Source: Lachnospiraceae bacterium (GTDB taxonomy: Bacteria; Bacillota; Clostridia; Lachnospirales; Lachnospiraceae). Taken from it: a stretch of DNA of 64,000 bases. The DNA lies in the NCBI GenBank assembly GCA_017478245.1, contig JAFVDW010000018.1, positions 1 to 64,000 of the forward strand, written 5' to 3'. The notes beneath the pieces were generated by a model. That model worked only from the letters and a program-made list of their open reading frames with translations. It made no database searches and was not told the origin of the DNA. Position 1 is the first letter of the stretch. Each line of letters begins with the position of its first letter. The position numbers and the translations under genes were made by a program. This document shows positions 16,444-26,211 of this stretch, piece by piece.

Positions 16444-19400
16444 ATGAAAACTTTTTTCAATAAATTATACAACTTCTCCGGCAGCGTTGTGCGGACATGC
16501 GGACTGCTTTTGACCGGGCTTTTGCTATTGGGCGCCTTCCTGTCCACCTGTTATACGGCGGACATGAATACCCAAAAAGTGCTCACGAAATGGGACAACC
16601 CTTTTGCAGGGCTGCTGGGAATCGGACTCTTTTTGCTATGCTTTGGTGCAATATGGCATTTCGTATCCGGCAATCCCGGACGGCGCAGGCGGCTGCTTTG
16701 CGCTGTGGTACTTAGCTGGTGCCTGGTGGCAGGCTTTGCCTTTATTTTTTTCGGACGTACCTTGCCCTCCGCCGATGCCATGTCAGTATTCTCCATGGCA
16801 GAAGAGCTTGCCCGCGGCAATCTATCCCTCATCCACCCTACGGATTCCTATATCTCTTATTATCCCCAGCAGATAGGGCTGATTGCGTTTTATGAGCTTC
16901 TGATCCGCCTCTGGAATCTGCTGCCCTTCGGTATGAGAGCTTATCCCGCCATACAGGCTTTGTATGTGCTTCTGGCATGCGTCATTGTGCTGTACCAGTA
17001 CAAATCCGTACATCTGCTATGGAAAAATGACTCTATTGACTGTCTGTACCTATTGCTGGCAGGTGCCAATCTGCCCCTGCTGATGTACACCTCCTTTGTA
17101 TATGGTGAGATTCCTTCTTTTGCGGCAGTGTCTATGGGAAGCTATTATCTTCTGAAAGTACTGAAAAATGATGAGCCTGCTTTGAAGTGGCGAGACAAAC
17201 TCATAAACAGCGGGCTTAGCCTGCTCGCTCTGACGCTCAGTGTCCTGTTACGCAAAAATTCACTGATTCTGATTATTGCGGTAGTGATTGTGGTGCTCTT
17301 ACAAGGCTTGCGGGAGCGCAAGCCCCTGCTGCTCCTTTACGCACTGCTATGTATGCTGTGCGCAGTGAGTATTCTGCCTCTGGTGCAGAAGGCTTACGAA
17401 CACCGCGCTGACAGCACCATTAATTCCGGTGTTCCTGCCATCTCCTATTTTGCAATGGGCATGCAGGAATCCTCCCGGGCGGATGGCTGGTACAATGGCT
17501 TTAATTTCTACACCTATCAGGATACAGGCTTGGACACAGATGCCACCACTGCCTTAAGCAAAGCAGCAATTTCCAACCGTCTGACCTATTTTCGCGCCAA
17601 TCCTCGCTATACGCTTCGTTTTTACCGCAACAAATTCCTCTCCCAATGGGCGGACGGCAGCTATGCCTGCAGACAGGCAACCTACGCTACCGACGGAGGA
17701 AGACGCGGCTTTATATGGTCTTTGTATACCGGGACTATGGCAGAAGCACTGATTGCCTATTGCAATGCCTATCAGAACCTTCTCTATCTGGGGGCTTTTG
17801 TGTTCTGTATGGTACAATGGCTTGCTTTTTCACGCGCCCGCCAGGGCAGTGCTTCCTCTTTCGCATTACCGGTGTATCTGGGGCTTATCGGTGTGTTGGG
17901 TGGTTTTCTGTTTCACTTAATCTGGGAGGCAAACTCCCGCTACATCTTTCCATACAGCCTGCTCCTGCTGCCCTATGCGGCATGGGGGCTTCACCACTTA
18001 TTACAAGCCTACGACGGTCAGTCCCGGAAGAGAAGGCTACTGTTCTCCCTGTGCCTGTTGATTACTGCCGTGGCAGCTTTGGGTATAGCCGTTGTGTCAA
18101 ACAGGGATTCCAAGGCAAAGCAGACGCAATTACAGCGTCTGAAGACTGAAAGCTATCACGGAGTCTTTTGTTCCATGTACCCTGTCACAGCATACAACGA
18201 AGAGGATTTTGCCCTATACCGGGGTGTTTCCACATTGATTGTCCAGGAGCCTGCGGCAATGACGAAAGATCTGTCGGACTATCTGGAAACTGCATTTACC
18301 TCAGGTAACACCATATCCAATATATACCTGGGACTGGACCCCTACAAGATGTGGGCCTCTGCCGGGAATCAGACCGCCTGGGAACGTCATTTGTCAGAAG
18401 ACCTGGTGAAATATATCACGGCAAATCCCGGCACTGACTTTGAGGTTTTGCTGCCCTACTATTCAGAGAAGGACTGGATGGCTCTCTCAGAGGAACAGAT
18501 TCATGTGGCGATGGAAAAATACCGCCAGCTTACCAAGGATTTAGAAGTATATGCCAATGTAACTCTATATTTTGCAGGGCAAGAGGAATGGCTGATTGCC
18601 AACCCTGACAACTACACAGACGCCGGCTCCGCCAACCCGGAAATCTCGCGGAAGCTTTTTCTGCTTACCTTCTGTGACCATGCCTATCAAGTGAATGCAG
18701 AAAGTATACAGGCTGTGGTCTCCTCTCTTGAAGCTTTTCTTGCAGCAGAGCGTCAGTCCCCCAAAGTGTACCCGGATTTTTCCGATTGGGACATTGTCTT
18801 TTTCGGCGACAGTGTCATAGGCAATTTCACGGACTCAAGCTCCATTCCCGGCGTTGTAAGCGGTCTGTCCCACGCCCGCACCTACAACTGTGCCAAAGGA
18901 GGCACCGCAGCAAGTGTCATCAATAACGAGACATTATCCTTTCCTTTGTCTGTAGCATATTTTGTACAGCAAGATACAGAAGCACTGGCAGATGTGGAGC
19001 CCTTTTTCGCTTCCCTGCAACAATTTGCAGTCACCGAACACACAGACCGCAAGCTTGTCTTTATAATTAATTTTGGATTAAATGATTACTTTGACGGTTA
19101 TGCGGTATCTAATCCCGACGACCCATGGGACACCGGCACCTATGCCGGCGCTCTGCGCACCGGTATCCGGCAGTTGCATGACGCCTATCCGGATGCACTC
19201 CTGGTGCTGATGACACCCACCTTTACCACCGAGTATGACAACGGAACTGCCATCACATCAGAAAACGGCAGCGTCCTCACCGAATATGTGGACACCGCCG
19301 TAAAAGTTGCAGAGGAAGCAGGCATTCCCTGCATGAATAATTATGATACACTTGGGATTGATGAAAGCACCGCCGCTGTCTATCTGTCAGATGGCACCCA

Positions 19401-19485
19401 TCCCAATGAGAGAGGGCGTTTTCTGTTTGCCCGACAACTGTTGAGCTTTCTGGATACCGAATGCCCAAAAAGCTCTCATCAATAA
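16444..19485 (+). CDS. GT-C glycosyltransferase fused to C-terminal SGNH/GDSL hydrolase
   Basis: This is a 1013-aa bifunctional membrane protein. The N-terminal 560 residues have about 12 hydrophobic spans and a GT-C-like first loop (SADAMSVFSMAEELARG, then SYISYYPQQIG). After the last span (about 540-560) comes a long extracytoplasmic region. Residues about 780-1005 form an SGNH hydrolase: FFGDSV with Ser790 (block I), KGGTAAS (block II Gly), INFGLNDY with Gly878 and Asn880 (block III), and DGTHPNERG with Asp983 and His986 (block V). All four catalytic-type residues are present. Such domains act as O-acetyl- or O-acyl-esterases or transferases on glycans. It is the only plus-strand gene in the first 29 kb and converges on a membrane-protein gene with a 7-bp overlap of ends. 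AAAGGA nine bases before the ATG decides the start. Confidence 0.85.
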   Translation: MKTFFNKLYNFSGSVVRTCGLLLTGLLLLGAFLSTCYTADMNTQKVLTKWDNPFAGLLGIGLFLLCFGAIWHFVSGNPGRRRRLLCAVVLSWCLVAGFAFIFFGRTLPSADAMSVFSMAEELARGNLSLIHPTDSYISYYPQQIGLIAFYELLIRLWNLLPFGMRAYPAIQALYVLLACVIVLYQYKSVHLLWKNDSIDCLYLLLAGANLPLLMYTSFVYGEIPSFAAVSMGSYYLLKVLKNDEPALKWRDKLINSGLSLLALTLSVLLRKNSLILIIAVVIVVLLQGLRERKPLLLLYALLCMLCAVSILPLVQKAYEHRADSTINSGVPAISYFAMGMQESSRADGWYNGFNFYTYQDTGLDTDATTALSKAAISNRLTYFRANPRYTLRFYRNKFLSQWADGSYACRQATYATDGGRRGFIWSLYTGTMAEALIAYCNAYQNLLYLGAFVFCMVQWLAFSRARQGSASSFALPVYLGLIGVLGGFLFHLIWEANSRYIFPYSLLLLPYAAWGLHHLLQAYDGQSRKRRLLFSLCLLITAVAALGIAVVSNRDSKAKQTQLQRLKTESYHGVFCSMYPVTAYNEEDFALYRGVSTLIVQEPAAMTKDLSDYLETAFTSGNTISNIYLGLDPYKMWASAGNQTAWERHLSEDLVKYITANPGTDFEVLLPYYSEKDWMALSEEQIHVAMEKYRQLTKDLEVYANVTLYFAGQEEWLIANPDNYTDAGSANPEISRKLFLLTFCDHAYQVNAESIQAVVSSLEAFLAAERQSPKVYPDFSDWDIVFFGDSVIGNFTDSSSIPGVVSGLSHARTYNCAKGGTAASVINNETLSFPLSVAYFVQQDTEALADVEPFFASLQQFAVTEHTDRKLVFIINFGLNDYFDGYAVSNPDDPWDTGTYAGALRTGIRQLHDAYPDALLVLMTPTFTTEYDNGTAITSENGSVLTEYVDTAVKVAEEAGIPCMNNYDTLGIDESTAAVYLSDGTHPNERGRFLFARQLLSFLDTECPKSSHQ

Positions 19486-20768
19486 TAGGCGCCGCCTTGA
19501 AAGATATGCACAAAATAAAGCAATCCGCACACCAGATGTGCCAGATATGCCAGCCATTGTAACGTCAGCAGCAATGGCTTTTCTTTTTTTACAGTCGCCT
19601 TCAGCAGCACCAGCAGAGCACCCACAAACGCAAAGAAAATACCGTACATATATCCCCATGAAAAATTGAAATCCACTTTTCGAAAGCCCTTTTCATACAG
19701 CAGAAGGGCATAAGCAAATCCACACAGATAAATCTGCCAGGAAAACCGATACAGTGTATTCTTCATCCACTCCTTGTAGTTCAGCAAAAGCACCAACAGG
19801 GGAAATCCGATTGCTAAACAGATTGCCAGCGGAATATTGTCACAGTAATGCGCCCACACTTTGCCAACGCCGAAGCCGATTCCCCGTTCCGCCTCCTCTC
19901 CGGTAGGCACAAACACACCTTTGTATTGATAAAGCAAGTCCAAAAAGGTGGGGATAAAGCATACCCCCAGTTGTACGGTGGGCACAAAGGTGCGAAATTT
20001 ATTTTTCACCATACGGTAGACCATGAGCAGTCCGGCAGCTCCCACCAGTACAGTAGTAAAACTGGGCTTTGTCATCGTGGCAAGAAGCAGATACAGCGCA
20101 AACAGCACATAATCCCGCAGTGCCACGCCCCTCTCGCTCTCCTTCCAGGAACCGCTATATCCCTTTTCATATTCATCCAACAGCTTACCAAACTGAAAAA
20201 AGCTTAAGATGGCAAAGGGTCTTGCCGCCATGTAGGTGGCATTGTGAAAGGGATTGGCGGTAAATACGCCCGTATACCTGTGGCGTATGCCGGGCAAGGT
20301 GATCCGATAGGGCGGATACACCATGGAAATCAAAAACAATGACACCGCAAGCAGGCTCAGTCCCAGACCAACCAACCATTTTTTTCCTCCTGCTCTTTGC
20401 TCCCATGCTGTCACAAACATTCGATTCAACTGAAGCTTCATCAGTAATACACCGAAACTATTCAACAGCATGGTCGCCAACGACACCGCCCATTCAGGGC
20501 TTACAAACAGATGTATCAACGCCGAAAGCTTGAAGAAAACGGGGTAAGGAAAGCTATATCCGCTATCCAATCCCTGCATTTCCAGCATATATGCTTTCAT
20601 ATCCGATTCGTACATCTTATCTGCCCCTGCACCGGCTTGTCTATAAAACAACATCAGTGTCACCACAGAAAAACCCAACCATATGATTGCAAAAAGCAAA
20701 GCGTCTGTATATTCTTCCTTCCATTTCCAACGCCACGCTGCACGTTTTGATTCCCTTGATTTGTTCAT
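19479..20768 (-). CDS. Polytopic membrane protein of unknown function, possibly GT-C
   Basis: This 429-aa protein has a short basic N-terminus and about ten hydrophobic spans. The first external loop contains GADKMYESDMKAYMLEMQG, an acidic loop in the place where GT-C transferases carry their catalytic Asp, and a later loop reads FTANPFHNATYMAARP. I do not recognise a named family. It follows the GH20 gene by 36 bp and converges with the GT-C/SGNH gene, the two stop regions overlapping by seven bases. A glycan-related membrane function is likely from context only. Confidence 0.6.
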   Translation of the reverse strand: MNKSRESKRAAWRWKWKEEYTDALLFAIIWLGFSVVTLMLFYRQAGAGADKMYESDMKAYMLEMQGLDSGYSFPYPVFFKLSALIHLFVSPEWAVSLATMLLNSFGVLLMKLQLNRMFVTAWEQRAGGKKWLVGLGLSLLAVSLFLISMVYPPYRITLPGIRHRYTGVFTANPFHNATYMAARPFAILSFFQFGKLLDEYEKGYSGSWKESERGVALRDYVLFALYLLLATMTKPSFTTVLVGAAGLLMVYRMVKNKFRTFVPTVQLGVCFIPTFLDLLYQYKGVFVPTGEEAERGIGFGVGKVWAHYCDNIPLAICLAIGFPLLVLLLNYKEWMKNTLYRFSWQIYLCGFAYALLLYEKGFRKVDFNFSWGYMYGIFFAFVGALLVLLKATVKKEKPLLLTLQWLAYLAHLVCGLLYFVHIFQGGAYY

Positions 20769-20804
20769 GCCAGTTTTAAGCTTTCCTTTCTCAAATACAA
20801 CTCA

Positions 20805-22778
20805 CTATAGTTCCCTCAGTCTATCCGCATACCAGCAGACCACCTTTGCTATGCGAAACAGCTCGCCCTCCTTCGATTCCTTTCTCCACAATTCCTTGTA
20901 GCGGACAAGCCAATGCTCCCATAGGGTTGCCAATTTCCACCCTGCCTGTGTAATCGTTTGCGGCAGTTTGGTTCCGCCAACTGCAAAATGCTCCATAAGC
21001 TGCCAGAACTGTGTCGCTCCATCTTGTACGATACGGTTCCTGCAAGCCAACAGATAGCCTGTCAGGGTCAGGTAGCACTGCCCCTGTCCCATAAGAATAT
21101 AGGCATAGATATCCGGTCTGCGCTGTTCTGACACATCTGTCAACTTACTATATAATCGTTCTATCAATTCCACATTGCGCTGCAACTTATCCCACAGGAC
21201 TGCCCCACCGGACTCCGCGACAGCCTCGTCACTTAAAATCCCTTGCAGCATCTCTTCCGGTGCTTTCTGTAAGATGCCGCTCTGTTCCTCCATGTACTGC
21301 ACTGCATGCCACCAGTTTACGCACTCCGTCTCGGAAAGCGCGCGGAATATCTCTACGATTTCCTCCTTGGCATCCCCATATTGCAGCAGTGAGATGGCGC
21401 GGTTCATCTCCTCCTCAGGCATTGCCTTGTCGCTCCAGGAGAAAGCTGCCCCATAAATCTGTCCTATGGTAGAGAACTCCGGATGCGCAATATGTCCCAA
21501 ATCTCCCCACTCGGTATTTAGCACACCCTCCGCATGGTATTTGTGTGCATTTGCACACATCTTCGATATATTCTCATAGGCGTCCCCCTGTCTGTTGATC
21601 ATATGATTCCAACTCTGCACACCCGGACATAGGTAAAGATGTCTCACACCGGCATCAACAAGTGTCTTCACCTGCTTTTCCGTGACTTCGGGGGCATACT
21701 CCCAATTCAGGCAGACTCCCTCCATGGGCAAATCCCGCAAAAGCTCCGGCTGTTCCAACAAAACATCTCCCCAAAACATCGGTATTTTACCGCGCTCCGC
21801 GCAGAAATCACAAAGCTTTTTCAAAAAGTCCAAATAGACTTTACGCACACCTTTTTCCTCACCCAGCGCTTTGCTGCGCCCCTTACAGAGGTCAAAGGTC
21901 TCATCCGCGCAAATGTTAAAATATCGGGAAGAGAAGAGTCCCATAAACTCCTCAATCCGGTCACTTACCATGCGAAAGCTCTCTTCATTGGACACATCCA
22001 CTGTATGATGTCCCATGCGGTTCACCAGAGAATAGGTTTCCCCCTCCGCCTCTTCCAACTCACACAGTCGGCAGAAGCTCTTGGTACGCAGCACCTCATA
22101 GAGATGCCCGAAGCTTGCCAGAGAGGGAACCAGTTCTATCTGCAAATCCTTGCAATAGGCGTCCAACGTCAAAATTTCTTCCGCTGTAAGGGGCGTGTTA
22201 TCCCTCCACACCTCACTGAAATCTTCAAACAGATAACTGTGTTCCACATATAATTGTAACTGATTGCACTTGTAAAAGCTTAAGGTATCCGCCAGACGTT
22301 TTAAATGCTCCAACGTAGGCACACGTCCTCTTGTCACATCATAGGACACCCCTCGATGCGCAATCCTCGGCGCATCCTCTATCACCATGCAGGGCAGCTT
22401 ATACCCACACTGTCTGATTATCTGACGTAAGGTCTGTACTCCGTAGCATAATCCTGCTTCTCCATTGCCTTTTATGGTGATACGATCATGCGCTACTGTC
22501 AGTGTATACCCCTGCCAATCCGATTCTTGTGTACAGCAAGTGAAAAAGACAACTCCCTGTTCAGAGTTGTCCTTTTGCTGTTTTATCATAAGCTTCAGTC
22601 CCAGGTCTGTCGCAATCTCCTGCTGCAGCAACCCGGCGTACATATATGCCAGGCGACCCTCCACTTTCATATCCGCATCCAACACAATCGGCGTATCATA
22701 CCGCAGGCAAAAAGCTTCCTGCCCGTTCTCACTTCCATTGTCATAACTGATACTCTTCGGTTGCGGTAATAAATACAT
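20805..22778 (-). CDS. Glycoside hydrolase family 20 beta-N-acetylhexosaminidase, cytoplasmic
   Basis: This 657-aa enzyme should remove terminal beta-linked GlcNAc or GalNAc by substrate-assisted catalysis. Residues 1-130 form the zincin-like GH20b domain (start MYLLPQPKSISYDNG). The catalytic barrel begins at APRIAHRGVSYDVTRG and contains FNICADETFDL, in which Asp-Glu is the GH20 catalytic pair. NWEYAP and NTEWGDLGHI are further barrel motifs, followed by a helical C-terminal extension of about 200 residues. There is no signal peptide, so it should act on imported sugars or recycled wall fragments. It sits 94 bp downstream of glmS, linking hexosamine release to amino-sugar metabolism. GGGAA lies just before the ATG. 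Confidence 0.9.
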   Translation of the reverse strand: MYLLPQPKSISYDNGSENGQEAFCLRYDTPIVLDADMKVEGRLAYMYAGLLQQEIATDLGLKLMIKQQKDNSEQGVVFFTCCTQESDWQGYTLTVAHDRITIKGNGEAGLCYGVQTLRQIIRQCGYKLPCMVIEDAPRIAHRGVSYDVTRGRVPTLEHLKRLADTLSFYKCNQLQLYVEHSYLFEDFSEVWRDNTPLTAEEILTLDAYCKDLQIELVPSLASFGHLYEVLRTKSFCRLCELEEAEGETYSLVNRMGHHTVDVSNEESFRMVSDRIEEFMGLFSSRYFNICADETFDLCKGRSKALGEEKGVRKVYLDFLKKLCDFCAERGKIPMFWGDVLLEQPELLRDLPMEGVCLNWEYAPEVTEKQVKTLVDAGVRHLYLCPGVQSWNHMINRQGDAYENISKMCANAHKYHAEGVLNTEWGDLGHIAHPEFSTIGQIYGAAFSWSDKAMPEEEMNRAISLLQYGDAKEEIVEIFRALSETECVNWWHAVQYMEEQSGILQKAPEEMLQGILSDEAVAESGGAVLWDKLQRNVELIERLYSKLTDVSEQRRPDIYAYILMGQGQCYLTLTGYLLACRNRIVQDGATQFWQLMEHFAVGGTKLPQTITQAGWKLATLWEHWLVRYKELWRKESKEGELFRIAKVVCWYADRLREL

Positions 22779-22872
22779 TTCCCATTCTCTCTTTTCTAAA
22801 TCTATTTTTCCAGTGCATGCTTACTCAAAAAGCTGCACACTCTTTGGTGCATTTATCTCTTTTTCCCATACT

Positions 22873-24702
22873 TTATTCCACGGTCACAGACTTTGCCAGA
22901 TTTCTGGGTTTATCCACATCCAGTCCCTTTGCCACAGACACATAATACGCAAACAACTGCATGGGTATTACCGTAAGCGTTGTCATGAACAAATCATCCG
23001 TCTTAGGCACATATACGGTAAAGTCTGCCACGTCCTCCATGGTGTAGCTGCCATAAGCAGTGATGCCAAACACATATGCTCCGCGGCTCTTGACCTCCAC
23101 AATATTGCTGACTGTCTTGCCGTAAAGCTCCTTCTGGGTGGCAAGCGCCACAACCAACACATTATCCTCAATCAAAGAGATGGTTCCGTGCTTCAACTCA
23201 CCGGCTGCATAGCCTTCTGAATGAATATAGGAAATCTCCTTCAGTTTCAGAGACCCCTCCATACATGCCGCATAGTCAAGCCCCCTGCCGATGAAGAAAA
23301 TATCCTGAGCGGAAGCATACTTGTGGGCAAACCACTGAATACGCTCCTTTTCATTTAAAATCCGCTCAATCTTCTCCGGCAGGCTCTTAAGCTCTGCAAG
23401 CAGCTCTGCATATCTCTCCTCCGTAATGAGACCTCTCGCCTGTGCTAACACCATAGCAATCATATAAAGCACTACCATCTGCGTGCTGTAAGCCTTGGTG
23501 GTTGCCACAGAAATCTCCGGTCCTGCCCAAGTATAGATGCAGGCATCCGCCTCTCTAGCAATAGAGCTTCCTACTACGTTGACAATCCCCAACACCTTTG
23601 CCCCTCTCTCCTGCGCCTCGCGAAGCGCCGCCAGAGAATCGGCTGTTTCACCAGACTGACTGATAACGATTACCAACGTATTGGGGGCAATGATCGGGTT
23701 ACGATAGCGGAACTCACTTGCCAGCTCTACACTGACCGGAATGCGCGTCAACGTCTCCAGAATATATTTTGCATTCACACCCACATGATAAGCGGAACCA
23801 CATCCCAACAGAATAATGTTGCTGATGGCATTCAGCTCCTCTTCGTCCATCTCCAACTCTTCAAATACAATTTTACCATCCTGAATACGAGGCGTGATGG
23901 TATCTCGGATTGCCTTGGGCTGCTCGTAGATCTCTTTCATCATGTAATGCTCAAAGCCTTCCTTTTCGGCTGCTTTGGCATCCCACTCAATATGCTTTAA
24001 TTCCTTCGTGATCTCCTCCTGATCAATATTGTAGAAGGTCACAGAGTCTGCCGTCAGCTTGGCGATCTCCATATTCTGAATATAATATACGTCCCTGGTA
24101 TACTCAAGGATAGCAGGCACATCAGAAGCGATGAAGGTTCCATTGCCGGACTGTCCCACAATCAAAGGACTATCCTTGCGCACTGCGTAGATTTCTCCCG
24201 GTCTGTCCATGAACAGCACCCCCAGCGCATAAGAACCTCTCACACGCATCATCACCTTTGTCAACGCGTCAATAGGATCCCCGGTATAATAATATCGCAG
24301 CAAATGCGCCACCACCTCTGTATCTGTCTCTGACACAAAGGTTGCACCCTTTTTAATCATTTTGTCTCGCAGCTCCAAATAGTTTTCAATGATACCGTTA
24401 TGTACCACAGCAATACTCTTGTCATTACTTACATGGGGATGCGCATTGGTACTGGAAGGCTCACCGTGGGTAGCCCATCTGGTATGACCGATACCACAGC
24501 TACCATGCACCGCTTTTCCATTGTCCGTCATATCTGCCAACACACGCAATCTGCCCTTTGCCTTGATCACTTCAATTTTGCCCTCGGCATTGCTGACTGC
24601 GATACCTGCGGAGTCATATCCGCGGTATTCCAGCTTCTCCAAACCGCCCAACAAAATAGGCGCCGCATTTTCAGTTCCTACATAACCAACAATTCCACAC
24701 AT
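22873..24702 (-). CDS. glmS: Glutamine--fructose-6-phosphate aminotransferase (isomerizing)
   Basis: This 609-aa enzyme makes glucosamine-6-phosphate from fructose-6-phosphate and glutamine, the entry step to UDP-GlcNAc. It starts MCGIVGYVG, with Cys2 as the N-terminal nucleophile of the class II glutaminase domain (about 1-220). GIGHTRWATHG and the HNGIIENY segment are glutaminase motifs. Two SIS isomerase domains follow (about 285-420 with GCGSAYHVG and SQSGETADS, and about 455-600). The protein ends DKPRNLAKSVTVE, the conserved C-terminal loop. Length and motifs are complete. It lies 61 bp after glmM, with GGAGG before the ATG; that short gap has no room for the glmS ribozyme common in Firmicutes. 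Confidence 0.97.
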   Translation of the reverse strand: MCGIVGYVGTENAAPILLGGLEKLEYRGYDSAGIAVSNAEGKIEVIKAKGRLRVLADMTDNGKAVHGSCGIGHTRWATHGEPSSTNAHPHVSNDKSIAVVHNGIIENYLELRDKMIKKGATFVSETDTEVVAHLLRYYYTGDPIDALTKVMMRVRGSYALGVLFMDRPGEIYAVRKDSPLIVGQSGNGTFIASDVPAILEYTRDVYYIQNMEIAKLTADSVTFYNIDQEEITKELKHIEWDAKAAEKEGFEHYMMKEIYEQPKAIRDTITPRIQDGKIVFEELEMDEEELNAISNIILLGCGSAYHVGVNAKYILETLTRIPVSVELASEFRYRNPIIAPNTLVIVISQSGETADSLAALREAQERGAKVLGIVNVVGSSIAREADACIYTWAGPEISVATTKAYSTQMVVLYMIAMVLAQARGLITEERYAELLAELKSLPEKIERILNEKERIQWFAHKYASAQDIFFIGRGLDYAACMEGSLKLKEISYIHSEGYAAGELKHGTISLIEDNVLVVALATQKELYGKTVSNIVEVKSRGAYVFGITAYGSYTMEDVADFTVYVPKTDDLFMTTLTVIPMQLFAYYVSVAKGLDVDKPRNLAKSVTVE

Positions 24703-24763
24703 ATGGGATTATCCTCCAACTCCTCTTTAATCTGCGAAAACCGCACTACATTCCTCTGATACT

Positions 24764-26113
24764 TTAGACCTCATAGCCCTTTGCTTTGATCAAGGACACC
24801 ACCTGATCCACATATTGCTCGCAGATCTCCTCCGTGCCGGCTTCCACCATGACACGCATCACCGGCTCGGTGCCGCTTTCTCTCAAAATAATACGTCCGT
24901 CATCGCCAAGTGCCTCTGTGATCTCAGCCAGTTTTGCCTGAATATCAGCGTCGTTTCTCACTGCCCCTTTGTCAGCCACACGCACATTCTTCAACACCTG
25001 CGGATATGATTTGAACGGTGTCGCCAATTCGCTTAAGGTCATCTTCTTCTCCAACATAACCTCCATCATCTTAATCGCGGTGAGAATACCGTCTCCGGTG
25101 GTAGCATATTTTTTGAAAATAATATGTCCGGACTGTTCCCCACCCAGACGGTAGCCATTCTGGGACATATTTTCATAGACATACTTGTCGCCCACATCTG
25201 TCTTCTCATACTCGATTCCAACCGCATCTAATGCCTTATAGAGACCGAAATTCGACATGATCGTGGTGACAATCTTGTTGCCCTTCAGCTTGCCTCGCTC
25301 TTTCATGTAGCATCCATAGATATATAGGATCGCATCTCCATCCACCAGATTGCCATTCTCATCCACACACAGGCATCGGTCGGAATCACCGTCAAAAGCA
25401 AATCCCACATCCAATTTATTCTCAACCACAAATCTTCTCAAGCCGTCAATATGTGTAGAACCACAGTTGGTATTGATATTGATACCATCAGGATGATTGT
25501 TGATTACAAAGGTCTTGGCACCCAAGGCATCAAATACACTTTTGGCAATCATCCATGCACTGCCATTGGCGCAGTCCAGACCGATTCTTTTGTCTTTGTA
25601 AGAACGGGTGGCAAGAGAGATCAGATAACCGATATAGCGGTTACGACCTGCGGAATAATCTACTGTGCAGCCGATATTGTCCCGCTCGGCAAAAGGTGCC
25701 TCACCCAGCTTGCCGTCCAGATATTCCTCAATCTTTAAAATAGTCTCCTCGTCCATCTTCTCACCATTGCTGTTCACAAGCTTGATACCATTGTCATAGT
25801 ATGGATTATGACTGGCGGATATCATGATTCCACAGTCGAAATCCTCTGTTCTGGTCACATAGGACACACTGGGGGTTGTGGTAACATGCAGCAAATACGC
25901 ATCTGCACCGGAAGCTGTCAGACCTGCGCCCAAAGCATACTCAAACATATAAGAAGAACGTCTGGTGTCCTTGCCGATGACAACCTTACATTTCTCCCCA
26001 TTCTCATGTCTGTAATACCAGCCAAGAAAACGACCAATCTTATACGCATGGTCTGCTGTCAATGTGATGTTTGCCTCTCCGCGAAAACCGTCTGTACCAA
26101 AATATTTTCCCAT
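24764..26113 (-). CDS. glmM: Phosphoglucosamine mutase
   Basis: This 449-aa alpha-D-phosphohexomutase should convert glucosamine-6-phosphate to glucosamine-1-phosphate. The four expected loops are in order: ISASHNPYYDNG with phosphoserine Ser101, the magnesium loop FAFDGDSDRC (about 240), the sugar-binding loop GGEQSGHI (about 325), and the phosphate-binding loop RESGTEPVMRV (about 410). The start MGKYFGTDGFRG is typical of GlmM. It is followed directly by glmS, so two successive UDP-GlcNAc precursor steps are co-transcribed. A bifunctional uridyl/acetyltransferase (GlmU) is not present here. Confidence 0.96.
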   Translation of the reverse strand: MGKYFGTDGFRGEANITLTADHAYKIGRFLGWYYRHENGEKCKVVIGKDTRRSSYMFEYALGAGLTASGADAYLLHVTTTPSVSYVTRTEDFDCGIMISASHNPYYDNGIKLVNSNGEKMDEETILKIEEYLDGKLGEAPFAERDNIGCTVDYSAGRNRYIGYLISLATRSYKDKRIGLDCANGSAWMIAKSVFDALGAKTFVINNHPDGININTNCGSTHIDGLRRFVVENKLDVGFAFDGDSDRCLCVDENGNLVDGDAILYIYGCYMKERGKLKGNKIVTTIMSNFGLYKALDAVGIEYEKTDVGDKYVYENMSQNGYRLGGEQSGHIIFKKYATTGDGILTAIKMMEVMLEKKMTLSELATPFKSYPQVLKNVRVADKGAVRNDADIQAKLAEITEALGDDGRIILRESGTEPVMRVMVEAGTEEICEQYVDQVVSLIKAKGYEV

Positions 26114-26211
26114 AAATATTTCCTTTCTTTTCGTTTTATTCTATATGTACTTTAAATATATTCATCTTCGGGCTCGTTGACTTATATTTTCTTCCACCCA
26201 ACAAATAGCAA

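Noticed and set aside
24703..24763. glmS ribozyme
   Set aside because: The gap is too short, and it reads as a normal leader with GGAGG.
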